Origin: Aquisalinus flavus
GTDB taxonomy: Bacteria > Pseudomonadota > Alphaproteobacteria > Caulobacterales > Parvularculaceae
Reading direction: 5' to 3'
NCBI RefSeq assembly: GCF_022559625.1
Contig: NZ_CP042288.1
Span: 2,180,155-2,244,154 of the forward strand
Length of the DNA stretch: 64,000 nt
Shown piece by piece: positions 17,585 through 26,288 of this stretch; within the stretch, counting starts at the first letter, position 1; each line of letters opens with the position of its first letter. A model generated the notes under the pieces. The model was not told where the DNA came from. It saw only the letters and a program-made list of their open reading frames with translations, and searched no databases. The position numbers and the translations under genes were made by a program.

Positions 17585-19264
17585 ATGAGCGCAAGACTGA
17601 CAGGCTTGACCGCCGCCATACTGGCCACAACGACCATGTTGCTCACGGCGATCATGGCACCAGCATGGGCGCAATCGCTACCCCATTTTGAAAGTCACGA
17701 CGGAAAACATCTCTTCGTCGTCGACGGCGAGCCCTATCTGATGCTGACGGCGCAGGCGAACAACTCGTCCAACTATCCCGATATGCTCGAGAAGGTCTGG
17801 CCGGCCGTGCACGATCTCGGCGCCAACACGCTGCAGATCCCCGTCGCCTGGGAGCAGGTCGAGCCCGAGGAAGGACGCTTCGATTTTTCCTATCTCGAAA
17901 CACTGATCGATGAAGCCCGCGAGAACGAGATTCGCCTCGTTCTCCTGTGGTTCGCGACATGGAAGAACACCTCGCCGAACTACACGCCGGAATGGGTCAA
18001 GCTCGACAATGAGCGGTTCCCGCGGTTGAAAAAGAAGGATGGCACCACCTCCTACGCCCTGACCCCTCTCTCGCGGGAAACTCTGGAGGCTGACAAGCGC
18101 GCCTTCGTGCGGATGATGGAATGGCTGAAGCGCAATGACCGCGAGCAGACCGTGATCATGGTCCAGGTCCAGAACGAGCCCGGCACCTATAGCAGCGTGC
18201 GCGATTACTCGGATGCCGCTCAGGCCGTGTTCGAGGATGCCGTGCCACAGAAACTGGTCGAACATCTCGGCGTTGGTACCGGCACCTGGCCGCAGGTATT
18301 CGGCGCGGACGGCGACGAGTTCTTCCATGCCTGGCATATCGCCAGCTATATCGGCGAGATCGCGGCGGCCGGCCGTGCCGTCTATGACCTGCCCATGTAT
18401 GCCAATGCCGCGCTGAAGGACCCGATCAACGACCAGGGACCGGAAAGCTACGCCAGCGGCGGGCCGACGCACAACGTCATCGGCATCTACAAGGCCGCGG
18501 CCCCGGCACTCGATTTCGTCTCGCCCGATATCTATATGCGCGACGATCTCCGGTACACGGCCGTGCTGGACCATTACGCCCGCCCGGACAATCCCCTGTT
18601 CGTCTCGGAGACTGGCAACGCGCCAGACTTTGCGCGGTATTTCTTCGATGTGTTCGGCCACGGCGCTATCGGCTTTGCCCCGTTCGGGACCGATTATACG
18701 GGGTATGCCAACTACCCCCTCGGCGGCAAGGAAGTCTCTCCGGAATCGCTCCAGCCCTTCGCCGCCAATTACAGCCTGCTCGCCCCGTTCGCCGGGGAGT
18801 GGGCGCGGCTGGCCTATGAGCGGCAGGTCTGGGGCGCCGGACGCCCGGATGACAACGCGCCACGCATTCTCGACCTCGGCCCGTGGCGCGCGACCGTCGA
18901 ATTCGACCAGTGGCAATTCGGCGAGGACGAGTGGTGGGGCGACGATGTCGAGAGGCGCGAGCCGGCGGTCAATGCCGGTATCCTGGTCGCCGACCTGGGA
19001 GAGAATGCGTATCTCGTCACCGGCTATAATGCCCGTGTCCGATTCGACCCCGCCGAGGAGCTTGAGGGACGCGGCTTCCTGTTTGCCAGCGTCGAGGAAG
19101 TCGTGTGGGAAGACGGGGAATGGCGTATGGTCCGCCGCTGGAACGGCGACCAGACCGATTATGGCCTGAATTTTACGGACGAGCGCCAAATTCTCCGTGT
19201 GCGTCTGGCGACCTACGACGAAAACATCGTCGATGAAGGCCGCGCCATTGCCGAGGAAAACTAG
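17585..19264 (+). CDS. GH35 beta-galactosidase, exported (Bgl35A-like)
   Basis: 559-residue GH35 glycosidase with an N-terminal signal peptide ending near 'APAWAQ', so periplasmic or outer-membrane associated. The barrel begins 'MLTAQANNSSNYPDM' and has 'ANTLQIPVAWEQVEPEEG'. The likely acid/base is Glu198 in 'VQVQNEPGTYS' and the likely nucleophile is Glu342 in 'FVSETGNAP'. The architecture resembles Cellvibrio Bgl35A (GH35 plus DUF5597), which removes galactose from xyloglucan oligosaccharides. With the PA14 GH31 alpha-xylosidase and galTK in the same region, stepwise xyloglucan side-chain removal is a reasonable inference. A GAGGGAGGA ribosome site precedes the ATG. Confidence 0.88.
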   Translation: MSARLTGLTAAILATTTMLLTAIMAPAWAQSLPHFESHDGKHLFVVDGEPYLMLTAQANNSSNYPDMLEKVWPAVHDLGANTLQIPVAWEQVEPEEGRFDFSYLETLIDEARENEIRLVLLWFATWKNTSPNYTPEWVKLDNERFPRLKKKDGTTSYALTPLSRETLEADKRAFVRMMEWLKRNDREQTVIMVQVQNEPGTYSSVRDYSDAAQAVFEDAVPQKLVEHLGVGTGTWPQVFGADGDEFFHAWHIASYIGEIAAAGRAVYDLPMYANAALKDPINDQGPESYASGGPTHNVIGIYKAAAPALDFVSPDIYMRDDLRYTAVLDHYARPDNPLFVSETGNAPDFARYFFDVFGHGAIGFAPFGTDYTGYANYPLGGKEVSPESLQPFAANYSLLAPFAGEWARLAYERQVWGAGRPDDNAPRILDLGPWRATVEFDQWQFGEDEWWGDDVERREPAVNAGILVADLGENAYLVTGYNARVRFDPAEELEGRGFLFASVEEVVWEDGEWRMVRRWNGDQTDYGLNFTDERQILRVRLATYDENIVDEGRAIAEEN

Positions 19265-19269
19265 ATCAA

Positions 19270-19301
19270 CCTGCCTTCAAATGGAATCATTTGAAGGCAG
19301 G
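19270..19301. terminator. Perfect 14-bp stem hairpin between convergent genes
   Basis: Arms CCTGCCTTCAAATG and CATTTGAAGGCAGG with a GAAT loop, six bases after the GH35 stop and 69 bases before the end of the convergent TonB receptor gene. The stem is perfect but no U-run follows on either strand, so it may be a bidirectional terminator of imperfect type or an mRNA-stabilising structure. Confidence 0.5.
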
Positions 19302-19369
19302 AAAGTTTCGCTTCCAAAGTGTTAGAGCAGCGGCAGATCCGGCATGACATGCCGCGGCATTGCCCCTTG

Positions 19370-21241
19370 TCAATATGCGATATCGAGCCTGATGCCGAGA
19401 CGCCGGCCCATCGGCGTGAAGCCGGGCTGTGCCTCGGTCTCGCTGTCGAGAAGGTTATCGGCGGTCAGCGCGACCTGAAGCCCGTCGGCGAGCGCATAGC
19501 CCGCGAACAGGTCAAGCCGTTGTGACGGGTCGAGCCGGACAATCCCGGTCGGCACCGACGAGGCTTCGATCTCGCCGCGGATACGATAGGACGCATAGGC
19601 ATTGATGCGATCCTGCGCCCAGGCCCATGTAAAACCGGCGCGCCAGTCGGGACGTAGCAAGACAGCGCCGTCGGGCGCGTCGGTATTCATCTGTGTACCA
19701 AAGGCTGAAAAGGCATGGGCACCGATATCGTGACTGACAGACGCTTCGATGCCGGAGACTTCGACCTCGGACCGGTTGACCAGACTGAATGTCTCACCAT
19801 CGAAATCGATCAGACCCTTGAAGCTCGAATGATAGACGGACAGGTCGACCGCGGTCGTCGCGGCAAAGGCATGACGCATCCCGATTTCACCGGTGACGCT
19901 GGTCTCGTCTTCGAGGTCAGGATTGCCGACGAGCGGGTCGCCGACGGCATAGAAGCTCGGCGCCTTGAAGCCGGTGCCGATGCTGGCATAGACGGAGGTG
20001 CTGCCATCGCCCGGCAGGTGATACACGCCGCCCGCCCGCACCGTTGGCACGACTTCCTCCGTATCCACATAATCGGCCCTGATCCCGGCATAGAGGTCGA
20101 GCGCGCCTTTGTCTCCGCCCGCTGCGGCATCGCGGCGCATCTCGGCAAAAATCGACGGGGTGGTGCGCTCGAGCTCGAAATCGACCGGCAGCGGGAAGCC
20201 ATAGTCTAGGCTGCCGGTTGTCTCGCCTTTTTCCTGCACGATTTCTGCCCCGGCCAGCGCCTGCCACTCCCGCGACAGGGACCGGCTTGCCGTCCCGACA
20301 AGGGTCAACCGCTCGAAGGTGCTGTCGCTTGTGCCCGCCGGCACTTGCGGCGGCGCCGCGGGAGTGACCCTGTCTTCGCTGCGGCGCAGCCAGGTGAAGG
20401 CGGCGCTTGGTGACCAGCCCGCGGTCTCGCCCGCCCCATAGCGCAGGGAAACCGTGGAGAGCCTGGTCTCGCTTTGCTGCAGATCGGGCGTGGCTGCGAA
20501 ACGGTTCCCGCCGCTGGCATCGGCAAATGCCCCGCGCGAGGTCTCCCCGACCCGCGCAGAGGCTACCCAGCGGCCCTGGCCTGCGGCACCGCTCATCTTG
20601 ACGCCGAGGCTGGCGCGGGAAAATGTCTGGTCGGCGGGCCCCTCGCCAAAATCGAACCAGGTACCGGTCACCGACAGCGCCAGCGCCTCATCGCGCAAGG
20701 GCGCCCATCGCCCGTTGACCGATCCGAGACCCCGATCGGCGACGCGCACCATTGCCTCGGCGCGCGGGCCGTCGCGCGGATCGTCCGTCTCCAGAGCGAT
20801 CTGACCGGACAGGGCATCGCTGCCTTCGAGCACGGAGACAGCCCCCTTGTAAATAGTGACAGAGCCGATCTCGAACGGGGCGATGGCGCCGACATCGACC
20901 GCGCCGCCGCGGCTGTCGGTGACATCGTTCAGGCGCACGCCATCAATCGTGACCGCGGTGAAATTCGCGTCCCCGCCGCGCAACAGGATTTCCGTTGCAC
21001 CGGCCGGGCCGGGGCTGACGATGGTGACGCTTGGCGAGGTTTCCAGAACGCTTTGCACGTCGCCGAGAGCGGCAATGTCCCGGGCACCGATCGTCTCGAC
21101 TCTGACAGCTGCTGGATCGACAAGGCGCTGGGCCCGGACGACGATCGTATCGCCGCCACTATCGGGGTTGGCGTCATCCGGTGTTGCAGCGCTGGCAGGC
21201 TGGATGGCAAGCAAAACCATCACGGCAGTAGAAAAAGACAT
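19370..21241 (-). CDS. TonB-dependent receptor, last gene of Fur-like operon
   Basis: 623-residue outer-membrane receptor. The signal peptide ends near 'QPASA'. The plug domain has 'TIVVRAQR', 'SVLETSPSVTI', 'EILLRGGDANFTAVTIDGVRLND' split across residues 85-110, and 'GSVTIYKGAVSVLEGSDALSGQI'. The barrel contains the late 'SIGTGFKAPSFYA' and 'NPDLEDETSVTGEIG' motifs and ends 'GIRLDIAY' with a terminal aromatic. This BtuB-like size suits cobalamin, metal chelates or small glycosides. It sits downstream of cytochrome c, propeller and DUF1080 genes on the same strand, with a Fur-like site in front of the set, so iron-linked import is inferred. Confidence 0.9.
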   Translation of the reverse strand: MSFSTAVMVLLAIQPASAATPDDANPDSGGDTIVVRAQRLVDPAAVRVETIGARDIAALGDVQSVLETSPSVTIVSPGPAGATEILLRGGDANFTAVTIDGVRLNDVTDSRGGAVDVGAIAPFEIGSVTIYKGAVSVLEGSDALSGQIALETDDPRDGPRAEAMVRVADRGLGSVNGRWAPLRDEALALSVTGTWFDFGEGPADQTFSRASLGVKMSGAAGQGRWVASARVGETSRGAFADASGGNRFAATPDLQQSETRLSTVSLRYGAGETAGWSPSAAFTWLRRSEDRVTPAAPPQVPAGTSDSTFERLTLVGTASRSLSREWQALAGAEIVQEKGETTGSLDYGFPLPVDFELERTTPSIFAEMRRDAAAGGDKGALDLYAGIRADYVDTEEVVPTVRAGGVYHLPGDGSTSVYASIGTGFKAPSFYAVGDPLVGNPDLEDETSVTGEIGMRHAFAATTAVDLSVYHSSFKGLIDFDGETFSLVNRSEVEVSGIEASVSHDIGAHAFSAFGTQMNTDAPDGAVLLRPDWRAGFTWAWAQDRINAYASYRIRGEIEASSVPTGIVRLDPSQRLDLFAGYALADGLQVALTADNLLDSETEAQPGFTPMGRRLGIRLDIAY

Positions 21242-21293
21242 CGTTACTCACTCTTTACAGCTTACGGAATGCTTACAATCGACAACCAGCCGG

Positions 21294-22352
21294 TCAGTCA
21301 TTCGCACCGAGATCGAGTTCTCTCACCCAGATATTGCGATACTCGACCGGATTGCCATGGTCCTGCAGACGCAGCGGCCCCTGCGGCGGGTGCGCCTCAT
21401 AGGGAAGAATGTTCTGATAGCCCGACACGCCGAGGAAGTTCTGGCGATACTGGGTCAGGACACCGTTATGGAAAACGGTGACGAAAGCGGGATTGAGCAA
21501 GTCGCCATCGTCATCGAAGCGCGGCGCTTCGAACACGATATCGTAGGATTGCCATTCGCCCGGTGGCAGGGTGGCGTTCTTCAGCGGCGGTTTCCAGCCA
21601 TAGATTGCCGATGCCTGACCGTCCGCATAGGTCTCGTTCTGATAGGAATCGAGCACCTGCACCTCATAGCGGCCCATCAGGAAGATGCCGCTATTGCCGC
21701 GCCCCTGCGAGCCACTTACAGGTTCCGCCGGCGAACGCCATTCGATATGGTATTGTGCGTCGCCGAATTCCCGGGTGGAGACGATATCGGCACTGACCGT
21801 GTGCGGAATGTCGCTGGGAACGCGCAAGGAGCCGTTTTCCACGACCCAGTCGGGCGCCCCGTCATTGGCTGTCCTGAACCCGTCAAAGCTGGTGCCATCG
21901 AACAGGACGACTGCGTCGGAAGGCGGCGGCACGAACACACCGGTCTGCGGCTCGACGACCTCCGGACGTGGCCGCTCGGGATCATGAACGCGCCATTTGC
22001 CGTCCGGCAGAAGCGGCGTGCCCTCGTAACCGATGGTGAAGCCGCTGTTCGGCCTTTGCACGGCAACCGGCTGGGCGTCAGGAAACTGCGCCTGGGTCGC
22101 AACCAGAATTTCCGGACCGTTGACGACGGCGAACTGCGAAGCGGCGTGGGCTTCGGCAGGGGCAGATGTCTCTGCCATTGCCTGGTCGCCTGATGGCGTC
22201 CCGGTCGTCGCGGTCTGCGTGTTATCACCTGCGGCCGCGGTTTCGGCAGCCTCGTCAGCATTGCCACAGGCGCTGACACCCAGGCCTGTCAGCAACGCCA
22301 TCATCCCTGCACGAAGTGTAGCGCCATTCTTGTAATATCTTGACTTGCTCAT
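21294..22352 (-). CDS. DUF1080 (3-keto-disaccharide hydrolase domain) lipoprotein
   Basis: 352-residue lipoprotein (lipobox 'GVSAC') with an Ala/Thr/Glu-rich linker and a C-terminal PF06439 domain from about residue 150. Family marks are 'VVLFDGTSFDGF', 'GNSGIFLMGRYEVQVLDSY', 'PPGEWQSYDIVFEAPRF' and 'GPLRLQDHGNPVEYRNIWVR'. The fold is a concanavalin-like jelly roll; some members split glycosides oxidised at C3, hence the Pfam name. Here it follows genes for a cytochrome c and a propeller dehydrogenase, which could supply a periplasmic oxidation step. The true substrate is unknown. Next gene: a TonB receptor, 52 bases downstream. Confidence 0.85.
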   Translation of the reverse strand: MSKSRYYKNGATLRAGMMALLTGLGVSACGNADEAAETAAAGDNTQTATTGTPSGDQAMAETSAPAEAHAASQFAVVNGPEILVATQAQFPDAQPVAVQRPNSGFTIGYEGTPLLPDGKWRVHDPERPRPEVVEPQTGVFVPPPSDAVVLFDGTSFDGFRTANDGAPDWVVENGSLRVPSDIPHTVSADIVSTREFGDAQYHIEWRSPAEPVSGSQGRGNSGIFLMGRYEVQVLDSYQNETYADGQASAIYGWKPPLKNATLPPGEWQSYDIVFEAPRFDDDGDLLNPAFVTVFHNGVLTQYRQNFLGVSGYQNILPYEAHPPQGPLRLQDHGNPVEYRNIWVRELDLGAND

Positions 22353-22441
22353 CTCGTCGCTCCCCTGAAGTTATCTGTTTCGGGCACAATTGTTCATCGT
22401 CTTGGCTCATCCAGCAACCATGCGCACCCGACAAATATCGG

Positions 22442-23944
22442 TCACATGGTCGTATTGACGGTGTAATAGACCTTCGAAACGCTTGGTTTGCGACCATCGG
22501 CGCTGCGCAGGGCCGAGAAATCGATCGCCATGACCGTGCCCGGCATCTGGTCGATCCCGATCGACACGGACAGGCCATCATCGGCGATATCGACGGACCG
22601 CGTCTCGAGGCTTGTCAGGTCGATCTTGTCCGAGCCATAGGCGTCGCTGTAATCATAGCCCCACTGCTGGATCGAAAAAGCCGACGCAGACAGGCTCGCC
22701 GGATCGACCGCCCCGGTGAAGTCGAGGCGGAAGCCATCGGCGGTCATGGCGATATCGAGCAGCTCGAATGGCTGCGTCTCGCCGTCCCAAACTACGCGCT
22801 CGATACCGAACGGCTTGGAGCCGACCGCGCCCCAGCCGCGGGCCGTCTGCCCGACCCACAGATCACCGCCGGGGTGGAAGGCAAGCCGGATATTACCGCT
22901 CTGGAAATTGTTGGCGAAATTGATGACCGCGCCCTGGCGCTGTCCGTTGACGGTTTCCAGCAGGATGCGGAACACGTTCGATTGCGTCTGGTCGCCGACG
23001 AATATCTGCCCCTCGAACGGACCGAACGCGCCGCCGGTCGTGTCCCATTCCGGATTGCCCGGGGAGTTTGCGACCTCCTGATGCGGGATCCAGACGACCG
23101 GTGTCTCGCTCATCTGCGCGAAATCCTCGACCGACATGTCGTCGAGGATAGGGATAGAGTAATCGGGGTGATCGCGCAGGGAGGACGGATGGCCGTAAAA
23201 CGCCCCGTCCTCGAGAATGTGCAGTTTGGACGTCGGCACCCAGTCGCCCTGATTGTCCGTATAATAGACGAGACCGTCAGGGCTGACGCCGACCCCTGCC
23301 GGCGATCTCAGACCCGACGCAAAGAAAGAGAAGTCACCGTCGGGTGTGATCCTGTAGGCCCAGCCGCGATGACCGCCCGCCGACACCATGACGGGCCGCT
23401 CGCCCCATGAATAGCCACCGGGCACGTTGTGACCCAGATTGAGCGTGCCGACGAGATTGCCGTCGCCATCGCGTACCGGCGCGAAATTGTATTCGTGGTA
23501 ATTGTCGTGGAAATCCCAGTCGCTGGCGAGGTTGAGATAGTCATCGGCGACGCCGTCGCCATCCTTGTCGACGAGCCGGGTCAGTTCCGATTTCTGACCG
23601 ACCAGGATCGTCCCGTCATCCTCCCACATCAGGCCGGTCGGCTCGTTCAACCCTTCGGCGAAGAGCTGCCAGTCGCCAGGCTGCGGCGTGCCTGCCGCCG
23701 CGTCGGCATCAAGGATCCAGACATCGCCGAGCCGCGTGGCCACCGCCACGGCGCCGGCCTCGTTGATATCGAGACCGGTCGCGTGAAACGGCACGTCTGC
23801 CGGCAAGGCAATCGCCTCGAGCCTGTAGCCGTCGGGAATATAGGCCGTATTGCCGACCATGTCGTCCTGCGCCAGCACGCCGCTGCACAGGATCGGAAAC
23901 ACGAGCGCCGTGCCCGCCAGTTTTTTCAATGTCATCGCGCTCAT
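22442..23944 (-). CDS. Exported beta-propeller dehydrogenase (sorbosone dehydrogenase-like)
   Basis: 500-residue exported protein with a signal peptide ending near 'GVLAQ'. Repeated blades are seen as 'GYRLEAIAL', 'GLNEPTGLMWEDDGTILVGQ', 'GLRSPAGVGVSPDGLVYYTDNQG', 'GGAFGPFEGQIFVGDQ' and 'NIRLAFHPGGDLWVGQT'. These match the soluble glucose/sorbosone-dehydrogenase-type propellers and the membrane-bound dehydrogenase domains common in Planctomycetes and Verrucomicrobia. A Ca-binding-like 'DKDGDGVADDY' is present. A C-terminal Ig-like extension begins near residue 410. The start overlaps the upstream cytochrome c stop by four bases, so the two proteins are probably made together and exchange electrons. 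Cofactor and substrate are unknown. Confidence 0.8.
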   Translation of the reverse strand: MSAMTLKKLAGTALVFPILCSGVLAQDDMVGNTAYIPDGYRLEAIALPADVPFHATGLDINEAGAVAVATRLGDVWILDADAAAGTPQPGDWQLFAEGLNEPTGLMWEDDGTILVGQKSELTRLVDKDGDGVADDYLNLASDWDFHDNYHEYNFAPVRDGDGNLVGTLNLGHNVPGGYSWGERPVMVSAGGHRGWAYRITPDGDFSFFASGLRSPAGVGVSPDGLVYYTDNQGDWVPTSKLHILEDGAFYGHPSSLRDHPDYSIPILDDMSVEDFAQMSETPVVWIPHQEVANSPGNPEWDTTGGAFGPFEGQIFVGDQTQSNVFRILLETVNGQRQGAVINFANNFQSGNIRLAFHPGGDLWVGQTARGWGAVGSKPFGIERVVWDGETQPFELLDIAMTADGFRLDFTGAVDPASLSASAFSIQQWGYDYSDAYGSDKIDLTSLETRSVDIADDGLSVSIGIDQMPGTVMAIDFSALRSADGRKPSVSKVYYTVNTTM

Positions 23945-25389
23945 GGCGTCTGTGTCCTTTCCATCAGGACCCGCGTCTGCGCGCCCGATTCTTCAACCCG
24001 GGTCTCGACGCCATCGATGTCAGGCACCGATACCGGTCCTGCCGCCCCGCCCCCGGCTGCCGCATAGACGAACGCCATGCCCGCATCAGCAGGCTGACCG
24101 GTCACAGTGTAGGACATGCCGTCGATCTCGAACGAGAATACCGGCGAGCCGTCATCCTGCAGCGAGGTCCCGACATAGCGGCACTGGCCGTCCTGGCTCA
24201 GTGCGATTGCCTCGGGCTCGTGGAACATCCACTCTCCCAGCGGCACTGCCGGGGCATCGCCGCGCCCGTCGATATTGGGGCCGATATCGAGGAAATCCCC
24301 CTGCCACGCCCCGACAATCGCGCAGGACCTGGTATTGAAGCCGAAATTCATGCCCGAGGGCAGGCCGACCGAGATCGTCGATGACGGCAGGTTATTGACC
24401 ACCCGGCGGATGACCCGCGGCCGTTGCTGTGCATCGATAACGAAAGACGTATCGTCGAGAAAACTCTTGCCGGCCTCGCTCAGCGCGAAGGCCCGCTCCC
24501 CCGTTTCCGGGTTGAGCACGACGATGTTGAGATTGCCGGAGAACCAACCCGGCTTCTCGGCAGTGCTGTAGGCAATGGTCAGCTCATGGGTCCCATGGTC
24601 GATCGGATAGATCGCCCCGGCGAGATCATAAACCGGCTCGACCTTGTTGCCATCGATCATCACCTCCACGCCGCCGCCGCCGCCGGCCTGGACCCAGATA
24701 CCGGCGGGGGCGCCAGCCGGGATATGGACAATGCCATCGACGACCATGGCGAAGTTTTCCATCTCGGCGATGGCGTAATCGGCAAGACCGGTGTCGAACC
24801 GTCCGGCCTTGGTCGGCTCGCCTTGCGTGGCCTCGGCAAAGGAAAAGCCCTCCCGGGGCGTATCGGCGGCGATCGGCCAGATCGCATAGCGCCCGCCTTC
24901 CCATCCCTCGCGGCGCGAGCGGATGTAATCGACGACGTCGCCGAGTTCTTCATCGCTGTAGAGGCTCTCGAATCCGACCATGCCGAGATCGGGGAACCCG
25001 TTCTTGATATTGCTCAGGATCTCTTCGCGCGAAGAGCCATGCACCCATTCGCCATCGACGAGGTTCAGCCCGACACCGCCGCGCATATCCTGGCCGTGGC
25101 AGGCGACGCAGGCCTGTGCGTAAATCGCCCTGCCCCGGGCAAGGGATGCCTCGTCAAAGGCGATTTCAACAGGATCAGGCCTGTCGGCGCCAGTCAGGCC
25201 CGCCATGGCGATGTCGCCAGCGGGCGCGCCGGGTCCCGGTGCGGCGCCTCTCGACGCGACGAAACCCGATAACAGCGCATAGATGCCAACGCACAATACC
25301 GCCGCCAGCGCGCACGCGCCGAGCGCCCAGACGAGTGCGTTGGAGTCCCCCGCATCACCTGCATGATGATTAGAATTATTGTTCGACAT
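23941..25389 (-). CDS. Membrane-anchored cytochrome c with C-terminal beta-rich domains
   Basis: 482 residues. A single N-terminal membrane segment (about 18-42) is followed by a class I cytochrome c domain (about 75-165) with the heme motif 'CVACHG' and a likely axial Met in 'DLGMVGFESLYSDEEL'. After residue 200 comes a sorting-like, beta-rich part of about 280 residues with no named function that I recognise, containing 'IVHIPAGAPAGIWVQ' and 'EWMFHEPEAIALSQDGQC'. Similar cytochrome-propeller pairs occur in Verrucomicrobia and Bacteroidetes. First gene of the operon; a Fur-like site lies 51 bases upstream. Confidence 0.82.
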   Translation of the reverse strand: MSNNNSNHHAGDAGDSNALVWALGACALAAVLCVGIYALLSGFVASRGAAPGPGAPAGDIAMAGLTGADRPDPVEIAFDEASLARGRAIYAQACVACHGQDMRGGVGLNLVDGEWVHGSSREEILSNIKNGFPDLGMVGFESLYSDEELGDVVDYIRSRREGWEGGRYAIWPIAADTPREGFSFAEATQGEPTKAGRFDTGLADYAIAEMENFAMVVDGIVHIPAGAPAGIWVQAGGGGGVEVMIDGNKVEPVYDLAGAIYPIDHGTHELTIAYSTAEKPGWFSGNLNIVVLNPETGERAFALSEAGKSFLDDTSFVIDAQQRPRVIRRVVNNLPSSTISVGLPSGMNFGFNTRSCAIVGAWQGDFLDIGPNIDGRGDAPAVPLGEWMFHEPEAIALSQDGQCRYVGTSLQDDGSPVFSFEIDGMSYTVTGQPADAGMAFVYAAAGGGAAGPVSVPDIDGVETRVEESGAQTRVLMERTQTP

Positions 25390-25439
25390 CCCTGCCCTGA
25401 CATCCCCTCTTAACCGGCCTGTTTAGACGGCCGCTTCTT

Positions 25440-25451
25440 TGATTATTATCA
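25440..25451 (-). promoter_or_regulatory. Fur-box-like site before cytochrome c operon
   Basis: TGATTATTATCA, matching the TGAT-WATW-ATCA core of Fur boxes with 10 of 12 positions symmetric, in a locally AT-rich stretch of otherwise GC-rich DNA. It lies 51 bases before the start codon of the cytochrome c gene. It suggests that the operon ending in a TonB receptor is induced by iron limitation. No Fur protein is encoded in the window, so this is inference. Confidence 0.45.
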
Positions 25452-25697
25452 TTTGATCGGTCGATACCATACTTACCGCTATCTCGCCGGCCAAATCAAT
25501 TGACCTGCAATCCGGCTCCCGTGTTTTTCGAGAATCCGGCCCGTTCAAGATCCCGTTCGGGATATTTCAGCGTCCGGCTCGATAGGCCCGGCTGCCGTGA
25601 TCTGCCAGACTGGAAAGCAGGTCGCGGGCGCGCTCTGCCGCACCGGCAGCTCACCATACTTCTTGACGAAACCCCTCCTGGATGGATTCCTTGTGAC

Positions 25698-26288
25698 ATG
25701 AACGAAGCACGAACAGAGAGCCAGCTGCCTGAATTGGCCAATGGCCGCGTCCATGAGATCAGCGGCGCGGCGGCGCTTGCCTTCGGCCTTGTGTCAGCGC
25801 ACCGGGGCACCGTGCTGATCTGCGGTTCGCCGGCACAGGTCGCCTCGATCCATCCGGAGGGCGCGGCGCATTTCATCGATCCGCGCCAGATCATCACCGT
25901 GCCCTGCCCGTTGCGGGCGGATGCGCTGTGGACGGCCGAGACGGCGCTGCGCTCCGGTAGTGTCGATTGCGTCATGGCGATCCTTGGCCGTACGCCCGGC
26001 CTGACGGAGCTGCGCCGGCTGCAACTCGCTGCCCAGGACGGCAAGGCGCTCGGTCTGTTGCTGACGGAACAACCGGCTGCGAACAGCGCTGCGGAGACCC
26101 GCTGGTACTGCCAGCCCGCCCTGTCGAAAACCCCGGACTCGACTCTTCTGCGCCTGTCCCTGTATAAGAACAAAAGGGGAACGATGGGCCACTGGATACT
26201 CGATGTCAAAGGCGACAAGGATACTCTCGATCTACATGCCACGCCTGTCCGTGAACCGGATGGGACGGGCTGGCATGCCCGTCGATGA
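25698..26288 (+). CDS. imuA: ImuA, RecA-like mutasome protein
   Basis: 196-residue member of the SulA/RecA-like ImuA family, first gene of the alphaproteobacterial imuA-imuB-dnaE2 translesion cassette. 'LANGRVHEISGAAALAFGL' near the N-terminus and 'RQIITVPCPLRADALWTAETALRSG' in the middle are typical; the last match the helix-rich core. ImuA supports recruitment of the error-prone polymerase during SOS. The start is uncertain: ATG 25698 is the only in-frame ATG near the conserved N-terminus, but it has no clear ribosome site and a LexA box begins two bases after it, so a leaderless message or a start downstream (TTG 25734) is possible. The 3' end overlaps imuB by 86 bases. Confidence 0.8.
   Translation: MNEARTESQLPELANGRVHEISGAAALAFGLVSAHRGTVLICGSPAQVASIHPEGAAHFIDPRQIITVPCPLRADALWTAETALRSGSVDCVMAILGRTPGLTELRRLQLAAQDGKALGLLLTEQPAANSAAETRWYCQPALSKTPDSTLLRLSLYKNKRGTMGHWILDVKGDKDTLDLHATPVREPDGTGWHARR
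25700..25714. promoter_or_regulatory. LexA box, alphaproteobacterial type
   Basis: GAAC-N7-GAAC, the exact reverse complement of the direct repeat GTTC-N7-GTTC bound by LexA in alphaproteobacteria. It is placed at the imuA start codon, the first gene of an SOS cassette that is LexA-controlled in Caulobacter. A related repeat with one base too many lies upstream at 25543-25558. Confidence 0.6.

Noticed and set aside
25543..25558. GTTC-N8-GTTC direct repeat upstream of imuA, similar to a LexA box
   Set aside because: The spacer is eight bases; alphaproteobacterial LexA sites have seven. The exact GAAC-N7-GAAC at 25700 is the better candidate.
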